Below, piece by piece: positions 10,920 through 22,908 of a DNA stretch of 64,000 nucleotides. The DNA lies in contig CAJJDN010000035.1 in the NCBI GenBank assembly GCA_905182985.1, positions 340,934 through 404,933 of the forward strand. Reading direction: 5' to 3'. Position 1 is the stretch's first letter. The number at the start of each line of letters is the position of its first letter. A model generated the notes under the pieces. That model was given only the letters and a program-made list of their open reading frames with translations. It was not told the origin of the DNA and searched no databases. Origin of the DNA: Paramecium sonneborni. Taxonomy: Eukaryota > Ciliophora > Oligohymenophorea > Peniculida > Parameciidae. Made by a program: the position numbers and the translations under genes.

Positions 10920-11867
10920 TCAACACTAAAAATTATTAATAAAATTAATTTACAATAGAATTAAAAGAGAATATACTACATTACTATTTTTACGTATCAA
11001 ATTAATATCAATAAGTTAAGGACTTTTTCTAGCTCTAGCTTTATTTAGTCTTGCTTATATTGAAGCTTTTTAAGATTATGATAAAAAATTTGAATTCTGC
11101 ATTAATTCTAAATGTAAAACCATACTGTTGTGAATATAAAATAATAAATTTTTTAAATTTTATTAATCCTCATCAAATGTATCTGATAAGGCTTTGTATA
11201 AAACTACTAATATTCCAATTCTTTCTAAAATCATTGATTTTTATAAGATTTATTAAGAAATTTAATCTTTTTCCTCAAATATAAAATGAGAAATTTAATT
11301 AAGATAATTTTAGCATTATTTAATAACCTTCTTCTTTTTACCGATAACAACTAAGATAGTAAATACATTTTCTTCTAAATTAATGAACTATTAAACTTAT
11401 TCTTCTGAGTCATTTATTGTAGAACTAGTTGATTCAATTTTATGAGATTTTGATTCTTCTGTTTTGCATTTAGAAGAATCTTGTTTTTAATTTTTAATTA
11501 ATAATTTATCTTAATCCAACCTAACATTATTTTATTATTATATATTCTTTGACTATTAGGGCATTTAATACAAAAGCTACAAAAGCTATGGCGAGATGGA
11601 TCTTTGAGTTTTATTAATTGAAGATTTTTCATGTTAAGAGTTTGTAGTTGATTTTCTATTAAATTACTAATCTTATGAGTTAGTTCTTTTTTAAAGTTCT
11701 TATAAAAGAGCATTCATTTTTGGAGCTGATTTTTTTTTTTCATTAAATGATACGTTAATACTTTATTTATCAAGAAATTATTCATGAACGTTTCGGGCTG
11801 AGCGATTATCTACAGGAGGCTTTTTATTTGAAAATGTCTTTTTCATTTGTTATAGATCGTAATTCAT
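10920..11867 (-). CDS. Unknown charged/helical protein
   Basis: One uninterrupted frame from ATG 11865-11867 to TGA 10920-10922 gives 315 residues. The N-terminal half is polar and Q/S/N-rich, with E-E-S-K-S-H-K-I-E-S. The C-terminal half is helical with S-H-F-I-F-E-E-K-D-Q and then L-V-V-L-Y-K-A-L-S-D-T-F-D-E-D. No known motif was found. The length of the open frame with 50 or more in-frame TAA/TAG codons and no TGA supports it as real. A ciliate-specific gene is likely. Confidence 0.7.
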
Positions 11868-13348
11868 TAATTTATATTAATAATATATTTTATATAAAAA
11901 TGAAAATCTAGATTTAATTAAAATATAAACTCAATCAATCATGTTTGAATTTTTGATCAATTTGGCTTAGCATTAATTCATATAAATATATTTAGGTTCT
12001 CATAATTTTAGATATCCAGATTGGCTTATAATATATATCATTAATGAGAGACTTTAACACCAATCTGAATAGGTTAAGCAGTAATCAGTATTAGAAATTC
12101 AAAGTATTAATTAAAATATAAATGAGGATAGACTTTATCATCATTTTTGTCCGTTTAGTTATCATCTCCCACAATTAAATTATTTAATTAATTCAATTTG
12201 AGCTAATAAATGATTAAAAAATTAATGATAACCCAAATATTTTTAATTGAATATCTTTTTGTAAAACTATAATCTTTTAGCTTCTGATTTTGAAATCTTA
12301 AAAAATTTTACATAGCATATAGTGGATTATATATTTTGAAGATCTTAAAAAGAAAACTGCAATTGAAATTGATGAGAACTAATACTGAATAAATAAAATA
12401 TATATCTTATAAATAAAGTTGATAAATTACAAAATAATATATTTATTTATAACTTCATATCTCTAAATAACAATAACTTTACTCAAAAACAATTAAATTA
12501 ATTTATCATGTCCCTTAATATTCAGTATAAATGAATAGCTTATCTTCCATAAGAGAATGGTGCAAATTAGGAAAAATGTATATTTTAAAAAGGGGTGAAT
12601 AAATCTCGATCCACAAATTGCCAAAATGATATACTTTACTCTTTCATTCTCATAAATTTTGACTTATTATTTAGCAAATTATACTTTCTCTTTAAATTTA
12701 ACCTATGTGGCTCTAATCTTAATTGAATTATTAGTTCTAAATAATTAGTTTTTGCTGTTTAAGTAATGAGCTAAGAATTTCACTATTTAATATTTTAAAC
12801 TTCTTTTTTTAAATTCTGGACTTTTTTGCAATTAGAAATTAATTTGTGTAAATTTTACTCAAATGAACTAAAGTACAAAAATTATTTAAATCTCAAAAGT
12901 AAAATACTTTCATATTTTATATTTTCGAAAATCATTTTATAGTTTAATATCACATTAATTTACATTTTCTTCAAAATCTTATTTATATTCCATAAACAGA
13001 TCAAAATTAATGCAAAATTTCGAATTAAATCATTAAAATACATTACCTTATATATCAATAAAAATTAGTCTAAACAGAGTAAATGTTTAAATTGTTCTAT
13101 TTCTTTCATAATGTCTTTGATAAGCAGGTTTTATAAAGCATTTCTTTCAAAAATATAAAGTATTTAATTCATAAAAATCCAATTTCTTAGAATCTTCTTA
13201 ATGTTATTTAGAATTCAAAGTAGCTACTTATTATTTATATATTCTACTTTTCTTTCCTATTTGCGTTAAGGAATTGAATTGATAATAGCATACTTTATTA
13301 AGGTTAATTTCCTTGTGACCAAAAAAATGCAATTATTTTAATAATATA
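11868..13348. other. Long non-coding AT-rich region
   Basis: About 1.5 kb without a convincing reading frame on either strand; TGA is frequent in all frames. It serves as the shared upstream region of two divergent genes (minus start at 11867, plus start at 13349). No known element was seen. Confidence 0.5.
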
Positions 13349-14554
13349 ATGAATATCATTCATTTTTCTCATGTCAAAACTGAATCAGAAGACTTAACTA
13401 AACTTACTCCATCTTCCACTAAAACAACATAATTACTTTATCCAACTCAAGATGACATTATTAGCCCAATCTAACCAAAAATAAAAATAAAAGATAGTTT
13501 CAATGAATTTTTAGATGGCCGGATAAATTCATTTTAACTTCTCTAAGCAAATAATTGTCCTAGACTTCATCAATAATAATAAATTGAATAATATGAAAAA
13601 TTATAAAGAGAAAAAGAAGCTAAAGGTATGGTAATTTTAGGACCATTACTCAGATTTAAACATAAATATAAACATGTTAAAACTTAGTCTGAAGAAAGAA
13701 TTAATTATCTTAAAACTAAAATAGCAGTCCTTAATAATTTAATTAAATCGAAGGTTGTGAATAGAAAAAAAGACAATGATGAAAAACGTAGAAGAAGTTT
13801 GTAAAATGTTGGACTACTAAAATCTATTGTAGAAGCATCAGAAAATATTAATAAAAAAATTGAATAGGTGGAGACATATGAAAAAATGATACCATAAATG
13901 AAAACATTAAAAACTGTAACTATTAGTTATGATAATTCAAAAATGTATCGTAAATAATAACTGAAGTCAAAATTAAATTCATAAACTTCAACTAACCCAA
14001 AATTATTTCTTAAAACTTAATTATAGGATTCAAGTAAATAATTTTTAAAAGAGCTAGAAGATATAAATGAAAAAAAGTAATAAAATTTAGATAGGCTTTC
14101 CAGAATGAAATTGCTATCTGATAATAAATTACAAAAAACACATTAGTATGATCTTTATGTCAAAGAAGTCTTAACATATAAGGATATTGAATTATACGAT
14201 TATTTACATCAATAACCACAATAAGTTTCATATCGATGCCATTTTACAAATTAAGGAGAAGAGAATTTAAATTTAAATCAACCCAATCCATAAATTAAAT
14301 TACAATAAAAAAATAAGAAAAAGCTTAAAACTTTGACTGAGAGTAATTTTAAATAAATACTTGATGTCTCTGATACATCATCTTTATAATCAGCATATGA
14401 AATACACTTAGATAATTTGTATTCTTAAACAATTGAAGTAAAAAAACAATTGCTAAAGAAATCTATGCTTCCAAAGAGAATTCGTTAAATGATAAAATTA
14501 GATGAATTAGGAAAATAGACTCTCCATACTAGTACTCACAAACTTAAACATTGA
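13349..14554 (+). CDS. Unknown coiled-coil protein
   Basis: A single intronless frame of 401 residues. A polar start (H-V-K-T-E-S-E-D-L) leads to a central helical region with K-H-K-Y-K-H-V-K and long E/K/Q heptad-like stretches. This is followed by Y-V-K-E-V-L-T-Y-K-D-I-E-L-Y and a basic tail (K-N-K-K-K-L-K). No catalytic motif or membrane segment is seen. It could be a cytoskeletal or basal-body component, but that is only inferred from the coiled coil. Confidence 0.75.
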
Positions 14555-14626
14555 ATATATAGATTTTATTTATTAAAGATGATAATTGTATTCCATTATG
14601 TATATATCTTTTGATTATCATATTTA

Positions 14627-16224
14627 TCATGCAAATTTCTCTTCTTCTACTTATTAAGTATGTATAGCTGATTGAACTCTAGAATTTCTATTTTTTATAG
14701 AGTTTATAAGTGATCCAGGATCAACGTTTTATTTTGGAATTTCATCTTCCAATAATTAATTAATGCTTTAAATTTAATGATTATAATTTACTGATTCATT
14801 TATGTTTATCTAAAGTGAGATAAATCTTGTTATGTTGAAATGAATTCAACACTCCAAACTTCAATTCTATCAATATTTAATTTTGTTATATGAGGAGCTA
14901 ATATATGTCCAGTTGCAAAAGTTTTATCATCATCTGTTATATAGCTATCTTTCAAATTTGAACCATCTATCCAAATTCTATGTTATTCATATCCACTACC
15001 TCCAATACCTAATCCAAATTTATTTAATTTCTTTTATAATGACTAAGGTAATGGTCTTCCTTAATCACTATTTAATAAAGCATATTTGCTTTGTCCTTTT
15101 CCTTTACCTGTTATAAATTATTAATATTTTGGAACTATAGAAAATATTGATGAATTCTTATCTCCAGTTATATCTGGTGCTAATCTCCATCTTGATGAAT
15201 TAAAATAACCAAATAAATAATGTTATTCAAATGCATCTAAATTTTCATCTGGTGAATGTTAATATGGTAATTTTTCATACTTATTCAATCGTTCAACGTG
15301 TCTAAATAATAGTAGAGTTGGAGAATTTTAAGATAACAATTAATTTGATAAAAGGTTTAAATCAAATTAATCCTGACCTTCTTAATAAGCAAATAACAAA
15401 TTCAATTTTTTTGTTTGATAGAACCATGGTGTACTCAAATAAAATAAACCTAATATTTAATAGTTTATAATAAGTGAATTATCAGTTAACTCTGGAAGTT
15501 TAATCTTATGAGTAGAATCTGTAAACTTTCCTGCAAAATATCTCCTTATAACTGTATTAATTAAAGGAACTTCCATCTTTATTTAATTACAAAACTATTA
15601 TAAGTCCATATTGCTTGTTTTATCTATTATAACCATTTAAATTACCTCCAAATATATTATTGATCAATAGTTTTGCTGCTACATCATCATCTTCACTTAA
15701 TCTATTACCTTTTGGACTCAACATATTTATAATTTCTTTTATATATATTCCTGCCTATAAAAATGTTATTTCAACTTTAGTCAACATTTATAACTTGAAT
15801 TCCTCCTTCTTGTAAATTTCAGGATGTTAAATAGATATCAATAATAATAATTAATATTGTTCCAAATGCTTATAGTTATTTGTATAAACATATATCTCTG
15901 ATTTCTATTTTGTAAATAGTTCCACTAATAATCGTTTTTAAATAATTACTTGATAAAACGAAAGTCTCTCTGTTTACTATATTTGTTTCACTTTAACTCT
16001 TGATGAATTTATAAATTTTATCTGCCAATTACGCATTTTCTGAGAAGGCTGTTCTAAAACCTTCAATAGCAATATATTATTCAGCTTTTCTAAATTTATA
16101 TATATTTTAATTACCCTGGTGCAACTTATGACAATTTTTTAAACTTCTCATTACATTTTTCTAGCTCCTTACTATTTAAAGAACTCTTTTCTTAAAGATT
16201 TTTTCTTGAATTATTGCAGCCCAT
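14627..16224 (-). CDS. TLDc-domain protein with N-myristoylation signal (MEAK7/TLDC1-like)
   Basis: The protein has 499 residues with four introns (14764-14789 region near the 3' end, about 15635-15656, about 15926-15950 and 16090-16114). It starts M-G-C-N-N-S, a typical myristoylation plus palmitoylation signal, as in MEAK7, a lysosome-associated mTOR-interacting protein. The N-terminal half is helical (EF-hand-like region in the family). The C-terminal TLDc domain shows L-L-F-R-H-V, L-F-G-Y-F-N-S-S-R-W, G-L-G-I-G-G-S-G-Y, I-W-I-D-G and I-E-V-W-S-V, the conserved GLGIGG and IEVW cores of the family. A 60-residue polar tail follows. Membrane attachment is predicted; the role is inferred from the family. 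Confidence 0.88.
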
Positions 16225-17526
16225 TATATCTATTTCAATATAATTAAATAAAATTTATATGAACTGAAAAATAGAATTTAGAAATGCTATAATCAATCTA
16301 ATTATATTTTATTAAAGTATTTCATGAACTTATTTGACAAAAAATTTTATTGTTTCATTAAATATATTACAGCAAAACTATAGAATTCATTAATTGTATT
16401 ATAAAATTTTCAATTTGCTGGATTCATATTATGCCAACATAAAACTTAAAAAAAAAGAGTTCAATTTTCATTAAATCTCCTTATTAGTCGAATTTTTATA
16501 GATAATAATTTTTATTTTATATTCTCCAAAACCAAAGAATTTAATCAACTCTATTCATAAAAAAATGTCACCGAGAATTATTAACAAAATAATATCCTAG
16601 CTTAATTTAATTAGAAAACTATATTAATTGCATTTGATTCATCAAAGAATTTGATTTGTCTTGCTTTCTTTGAAGTTCTCAATATAATATAATAAATTTT
16701 CTTATATAAATGTGAATAATATTTTTTTAAAATATATGTGATTCCTTTTTTAAAAAAAGGATCAAATACTTAATATTTACTGTAATTTCATAAGAATATT
16801 TGATTCTATCGTTTTTGAATTTTCAAAATATTTTCTTAGTCTATACTAATCCAATTTAGTTATTAATTATTAAATAATTTCATCTCAAAATGGCCTCTTC
16901 CATCAATAAGTAGGAATCAATCAAATTTTTCGATAAATTATTAGATATTTAATAAAAATTTTCTTTTCAGATTTAAATACATTAATATATGTTAAAGAAA
17001 TTTAAACATCAAAAAGTTAAAGTATTTTTCTTACAAGAATTTGTAAATATGCTTTTTTCGAAAATATTTTTATTTATAGCTATAAATTAATATATACTAA
17101 ATTAAACATTAAAAATATTTATTTCTGCTAATATTTTCGGAGAAAATGAATATTAGTTCTTATATAAAAACTCTTTATTATAAATGAAATCAAATAAAAA
17201 TTATGATTAAGATTTATAAAATTTTAAAGCAAAATAAAATTATAAAAAAGCTATATATATATATTTAACAATGCAAAGATAATTAGAGTTAGTAACCGTG
17301 ATTATGACAATAAGATAATCATTTTAAACTAATGTAATCAACAAAATGTTATATTAACAAAGTCTTATATGACATTATTTATTAAAAATAACTTTAGAAT
17401 TCGCATATATGAAATTTAAAGTATGATTGGTTTAATATATATTTAGTTGATGTAAAATAATTAGTATCTAAATTTGGTTCATGAATTAAAACATCAAAAG
17501 ACTTTTCTGGATAAACATGAGTTTAT
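16225..17526. other. Non-coding AT-rich region
   Basis: About 1.3 kb with no protein-like frame, between the TLDc gene start and the end of the small MG-protein gene. It contains A/T homopolymer runs and a short alternating TA run near 17250. Confidence 0.5.
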
Positions 17527-17757
17527 TCATTTTTTTTCTAATTCATTAAAATGATTTAAAATATCATCAATATCATCATCCATAACTTCTTTTAGACTTT
17601 CAAATCTATTAAGAGGTAGAGGTTTGATTGGTTAGATAACAGCTTTTCTGAATACATCAATATCATTTGTAAATTAACTTTCTTGAGACCTTTGATTAGA
17701 TAAGGATTAAAAAGTGTGAATGACAATTTATGAGCCACAACATTATTATGCTCCCAT
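17527..17757 (-). CDS. Small (76-residue) putative N-myristoylated protein
   Basis: An intact intronless frame from ATG 17755-17757 to TGA 17527-17529. It begins M-G-A-Q-Q-C-C-G-S, a near-ideal N-myristoylation site with two adjacent cysteines for palmitoylation, so it is predicted to sit on a membrane. The rest is hydrophilic, with a proline-containing patch (I-K-P-L-P-L) and an acidic stretch E-V-M-D-D-D-I-D-D-I-L near the end. No family is recognised. The ordered composition and the MG-CC start argue for a real gene despite the short length; an adaptor similar in layout to LAMTOR-like anchors is possible but unproven. Confidence 0.65.
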
Positions 17758-17962
17758 ATTTTTTTAATAATAAATAAAAGTGTATTTTTTGTGAATATTA
17801 ATGAAGGAATCTGATCTGAATAAAAATATAAAATAATTATCACATAATTGAATATCAATTAGTAAACTAAACAACTATAATGATTAATAGTAATAGTATT
17901 ACATAATTTTGTAATGTTTTTGTGTGAATGAAAGTAATAATAAAATTATTATTTATTTTGGA

Positions 17963-18588
17963 ATGTGGTATAAAAATTTTTCAAAACAGAGTTGGAATCT
18001 TCGTGTTTGGAGGTATAGTATAATAAATATATGTATATAGAAAGGCAAATATATTATTCAATTAGGATGATATTGGTATGTTCAAGACAAAAGGTGTTTT
18101 GAGATGGAAAGATACTGTATTTAGAATGGCTAGAAGTGAAGCATGTGTATAAAGTTATTAATATGAATGATAGTTAAGAGGATTCAACTTCTTTTTCTTT
18201 GCTGGAATGATTGGATCATTTATATGGGTAAAATCAAACTATTATGATCCAAAATATGTGGCACCAAAAAAAGTAGAAAGTGAGAAGGAATTAGAGAGAT
18301 TAGATGCAGAAGCTGATAAAATATTGTTTAAGAATAGATTGGAAGCTTATTCAAGACCACATAGAAGTTTGGAAGATTTGATTGCCTTTTTATCTGGGTA
18401 TTGAGAAATAAATAATTGTTTATAGTTCAAAAACATTTGATTAGTTTGCTGATTTTATCAGTTATGAAGAAGCAATGAATAATAGCATGGATCAATAAAA
18501 TGGTTTGGATTCTTGGATGGATGATTAAGATTAGAGAATGCTTAAATATTATCAAAGAAGTATAGGACGCACTCCAAAATTTGATTGA
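17963..18588 (+). CDS. Small single-pass membrane protein, possibly mitochondrial
   Basis: The product has 180 residues with three introns (18013-18040, 18147-18173, 18398-18425). The N-terminus is basic and lacks acidic residues (S-W-N-L-R-V-W-R-K-A), like a matrix-targeting presequence. A single hydrophobic segment follows (F-N-F-F-F-F-A-G-M-I-G-S-F-I), with S-N-Y-Y-D-P after it, then a charged helix K-V-E-S-E-K-E-L-E-R-L-D-A-E-A-D and an acidic tail. The layout resembles small accessory subunits of ciliate respiratory complexes, but no homologue is recognised. Confidence 0.7.
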
Positions 18589-18671
18589 TTAAGTCAAAAA
18601 CATATAAAAAATAAAATATATATATTGTTATTTTAATTCTGTGATTATATGAATATAATATAATAATAAAA

Positions 18672-20429
18672 TCACATGCCAGAACTAAATATAATATTTA
18701 AATTAATTACTAGTTTGGTCCTCCTCCAGCTTCTGGAATAGTCCATCTAATATAATCTTTGGGCATTTTAATATCGCAAGTTTTGCAATGTAAACAATTT
18801 TAAGCATTGATTTATAATTTTTTACCTTCTTTAGTATCAATAAATTCATAAACTTTAGCAGGACAAAATCTTTATTCAGGGCCATCATATAAATCTAGAC
18901 TTTATTTAGGTCCAGATTCTTTGATAACTTTAAGATGAGGTGGTTAATCATGTTCATGATTGGTTCCACTTTACTAATTATTATATATACCTTCTAGTTA
19001 AATTGTCTAATAAATCAAAGGTTAATTTTCCATCAGGTTTTTCATATTTAATTTATGGAGCTTTATCTTTAGTTAAATATGATTCACTTTCTTTAACATG
19101 TGATTTAATGTTCCAAGGTTCTCTACCTTTAGATATAAAACCATCAAAAGCACCATAAAAGAGTCCAGAATAAATATTGTACTAAAATGAACCTTTAAAA
19201 TTACGAGATCTATAAAGTTCATCATAGATCCAAGATTATTTAATTGCATTTTCATATTCAATTAATTCTTAACCAGGTTCTAAATTTTATTTAGCACATA
19301 TAGTTTCTGCTGCTAACATTCCAGATTTCATAGCATTATGTGATCCTTTTATTTTCATAACATTTAAAAATCCAGCAGAACATCCAGCTAACATTCCACC
19401 AGGAAATGTTAATTTAGGAATTGAAAAATATCCTCCTTCATTTAAAACTCTTGCTCCATAACTTATACAGGTTCCATTCTTAATATATCTTTTAATTTTT
19501 GGATGTCTTTTCAAATTTTAAAATTCTTAATATGGATTCAAATTTGGATTCTCATAATCTAATCCCACAACCAATCCTAAATGTATTTAGTTACTATTCT
19601 TATGATATAAAAATGAGCCTCCATAAGTATTTCTACATAAAGGCCATCCAACTGTATGTTATACTAATCCTGATATAAAATCTTCAGAAGGAACTTCCCA
19701 AACTTCCTTTAATCCTATTCCATAAGATTAAGGTTCACAATCTTTTTATATTAACTATGCTTACCCTTTCTTAAATTGTACTTTTCTATAACTCTTTCAG
19801 AAATTGAACCTCTTGCACCTTCACATAATATTGTTTAATTTGCTTCTATGTCTATTCCCTCTTAATAATTAGATTTCTTCTCTCCATTCTTACCTATTCC
19901 CAAATCTCCTGTTGCTACTCCTATCACTCTATCTTTCTCATCAAAAATCACTCTTGCTCCAGAAGTACTTGTGAAAATATCTACTCCTAAAGCTTAAGCC
20001 TATTCCCCCATCCATACACATAAATCTCCCAAACTAATTACATAATTTCCATGATTTCTAATTGTAGATGGATAAAACATATGTGGAATCTAAAAACTTA
20101 ATTTTTCATTCCAAAGTATGTGAAAGTGATCCTCTGTAACTGGAGTATCTAATGGAGGTTTCTATTTTGTTATTTTAAAACTATAATACATTTTCCATTT
20201 TTTCCCAATTAGGAAATAGTTCATTTATAGCAGTTGGTTGAAAACAATTCCCACTAAGTATATGTCCCCCCAAGCTTCCTGATTTCTCTATTACAACAAC
20301 CGATTTGTTTGGATCTAATTCTTTTATTCTTATTGCTGCTGATAAACCTGCTGGACCAGCCCCAACTATAAGTACGTCATATTGAATCTTTTCACGTGAG
20401 AAAAAATATCTTGTAATTTTTTTTAACAT
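18672..20429 (-). CDS. ETFDH: Electron transfer flavoprotein-ubiquinone oxidoreductase
   Basis: An inner mitochondrial membrane enzyme passing electrons from ETF to ubiquinone during fatty-acid and amino-acid oxidation. It has 552 residues with four introns (18685-18710, 18969-18990, 19742-19764, 20162-20189). The FAD-binding [10 protein letters not shown] lies just after a short basic N-terminal presequence, and G-G-H-I-L-S-G-N follows. The C-terminal 4Fe-4S ligands are C-P-A and C-L-H-C-K-T-C. The last intron splits off only the final residues; splicing restores G-G-G-P-N-Y-S-G-M, matching the end of animal ETFDH. The ATG at 20427-20429 is preferred because the frame upstream lacks another ATG. 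Confidence 0.96.
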
Positions 20430-20932
20430 TAATATTATTTTCAAATTCTTTATTAGGTATTATCTTAATTCATACTATATCATTATTATTAATCAATTCA
20501 TTCTTCCAATTTTTATTTTTTAATTTCCAATTTTAATTAAATTGATTTCCACTTTTATACTATTATCAAATATTTTCAATCAAAAATATTAATATTTATT
20601 TAGATAATTTTCTTTTAAGTTGAATTTAACAACTATAAATTGACTATCATATTATTATAGCTTTGTAAATCTTAAATTATAGAATATTATTATTTTTAGT
20701 TATAAACTTAAGATTAATTTTTATTTTGGAGTATGCTAATATTATTTAAGTTATATAATAGTCATTTAAAGTAAAATAATTATCTAACTATTTAATTAAG
20801 TCTACAGATTTAAAAAAAATCCCTAAACTCCAGAAAATAAGATAGGACATATATTTTCGATAGCTCAACAAATTTTATAGAATTTAATCAAAGTAAGAGG
20901 AAAAATAGCTGTCTATCTAAACAAGAATTAAA
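20430..20932. other. Non-coding AT-rich spacer between divergent genes
   Basis: About 500 bp lie between the ETFDH start and the next plus-strand gene. No frame or known element was seen; it presumably carries both promoters. Confidence 0.5.
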
Positions 20933-22001
20933 ATGGATAACTATCCTAGATTTTTATCAAAATTAAAGTAATTAAAAAGTATAATTACAAAATGATATCT
21001 ATTTTATTTACATTATTTATCTCATCCATCAGAATCAATCGATTTTATCTGGCCTTTCCTCTTCATTAATCTATCAAAAATTGGAAAATCTAGCCTAATG
21101 ACTTAATCTCAAATTGTCACCAAAAGACTAATGATCAGTCTGTAGAAATGCCTTTTGGCTTCTATTCAATTACCCTTTCATTATCCACTTGTCAAGGATA
21201 CTTTACTAAATTGATGACATCAGACCCCCAAGGTTGATTTAATTTTACTTTATTTTTAATCTTAACTATTTGAAAAATATGTAATATATTTTATATCTTT
21301 ATGTAGGTTTAAAAGGAAATAAAAACAGATATAAACCTAATTGTAATGAATTTGCTTAAAATCATAACTTTAGAATAACATAGGTTTCAATAAAAAGAAG
21401 TCTTTGATAGATTTATAATAGTCTTATAATGTTCCATTATTCATTTATTTAAAATAAATTTGTGATTATTTTTTGCCAATTTAAATATGTGTAGTATTTA
21501 ATGTTAAGGCTTAGGGTTCAAAATAGTAAAGAATATACTTAAGAAAGCGAGGAGGTAATTAATAAGGTAAAATTTTTAAATTTATCCTTCGAAGAAATAA
21601 TTTTATATAATTATAAAATTAGAAAGAAGCTCCTATATGAATTAACTGTAAATGTAAGAAATCAAAATTAGCAAAAGTATGCTGAGAGAGTTTTTGAAAA
21701 AGAAAAAAATGCAATTAATGAGAAATAGTTAAATATATAGAACAAAGTGATAATTAACATTCTTTTGGATAATTTGGTAAGAAGAGAAGATATCCTAAGT
21801 CTCTAATATTCTTAGAGGATAATATTTATTTAGAAAGAATAGTAGCTTGAATTATTCGAATTTATAATTAGTCAATAAAATTATTAATTTTAGGAATATA
21901 AATCCAAGATGATCCATATTATTTAAAGTAATATTCTTAAGGATTTAATTGACAATGAATTAACTTTATTAATAAAAAAAAATTAAGGGATTTTTTTTTG
22001 A
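20933..22001 (+). CDS. Unknown helical protein, intron placement tentative
   Basis: Helical, leucine-rich coding blocks run from ATG 20933 to TGA 21999-22001. Joining them needs introns at about 20985-21038 (54 nt), 21194-21226 (33 nt), 21280-21305 (26 nt) and about 21462-21514 (53 nt). This closes in frame at 300 residues, but two of these introns are longer than typical here. Visible pieces include I-D-F-I-W-P-F-L-F-I-N-L, N-L-L-K-I-I-T-L-E-Q-H and the charged C-terminal run E-Y-T-Q-E-S-E-E-V-I. The character resembles the unresolved gene at 275-1930 (helical repeats); the two could be related. No function is assigned. Confidence 0.5.
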
Positions 22002-22283
22002 ATATTTTGGATATTTTGGACAGTATACATAATATTGTTGTTTGAATTAGTAAGCTAATAGATTAAAACGATTGTTATTTGCTCAGCTGTATTTTTAATA
22101 CTATTTATTTAAGGTTCCAATTTGATTAAGTTTCTCAGGCACTGTTTTAAGTGTGACTATTTTCTTTGAATAGCAGCGAAATCTTCTTCAATTTATTACA
22201 TTTGTGGAACTTAACACCATCCCGTTGTATTGTTGTATATAAATAAAAATTAATTATAAATAAATAAATTAATTAATTTAAGG

Positions 22284-22839
22284 ATGTCAATGAGTGAACA
22301 GAGTAAAACAGAAAATCGGATATTTGTGACTGGATATTCAACAAAAGATAAAAATGAAGATGATATCAAAGGTCTTTTTTCTAAATATGGAGAAATAATT
22401 GAATTCTCTTGGAAGGGTCGTTTTTGTTTTATAGTAATTAAGCGTCTATTTTATTAGGCTTATTCAAAAGCTGAAGAAGCTACAGAAGCAGTGAATGAAA
22501 TGAACTAAAAAGATTAAGATGGCAATACTTTTGTTGTAGAGATAGCCAGAGCCAAAAAAAAAGATGGTGAATGCTATAAATGTGGGAAAATAGGCCATTT
22601 GTAAATATTTGATGAAAATTAATTAGTGCTCGAAATTGTAGATAAAAAGGAAGATCATCAAGCTCAAGCTCAAGGTAAATTTAGTTATATCTAGACATCA
22701 TAAAAGAAAGGTAAAAAGACGTAGAAGAAGAAGTCCATCCAGTTCATCAAGTTCTTCTTCATCTTCATCTTCTAGAGATAGAAAGAAGAAATAAAAAAAA
22801 CCAAAAAAAGGAAAAGAATCCTCATCATCAAGTGATTGA
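22284..22839 (+). CDS. SR-family splicing factor (RRM, CCHC zinc knuckle, RS tail)
   Basis: The protein has 161 residues with introns 22434-22457, 22601-22626 and 22675-22694, the last only 20 nt. RNP2 is R-I-F-V-T-G-Y-S at residues 12-19 and RNP1 is G-R-F-C-F-I-A-Y at 45-52. A zinc knuckle C-Y-K-C-G-K-I-G-H-F-A-R-N-C spans 89-102. A basic R/K patch, a run of serines and a final acidic S-D tail follow. This order matches SRSF7/9G8-type and plant RSZ proteins, which bind exonic enhancers and mRNA export factors. The knuckle is only formed after the second intron is removed, confirming that splice site. The RS part is poor in strict RS dipeptides. Confidence 0.9.
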
Positions 22840-22908
22840 TTTAAAAAGAATTTGGATATATATCGATGATAAAAAATAATCGTGTTTTTTTCTTGTGAAT
22901 AAATCAAA

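Noticed and set aside
11051..11713. Short hydrophobic frames on both strands
   Set aside because: They overlap the 315-codon minus-strand frame at 10920-11867, which has better composition.
12017..12067. 8-bp inverted repeat (cagattgg / ccaatctg) with 35-nt spacer
   Set aside because: Too short and spaced for a convincing stem; expected by chance in a 1.5-kb AT-rich region.
20950..21240. Possible paralogy between this segment and 390-640
   Set aside because: Only a short shared N-D-Q-S-V string and general helical character; not enough to claim homology without an alignment.
22698..22907. Minus-strand frame rich in D, E, L and F
   Set aside because: It is the antisense of the serine/arginine tail of the SR protein and ends in phenylalanine runs from poly-A; a shadow.
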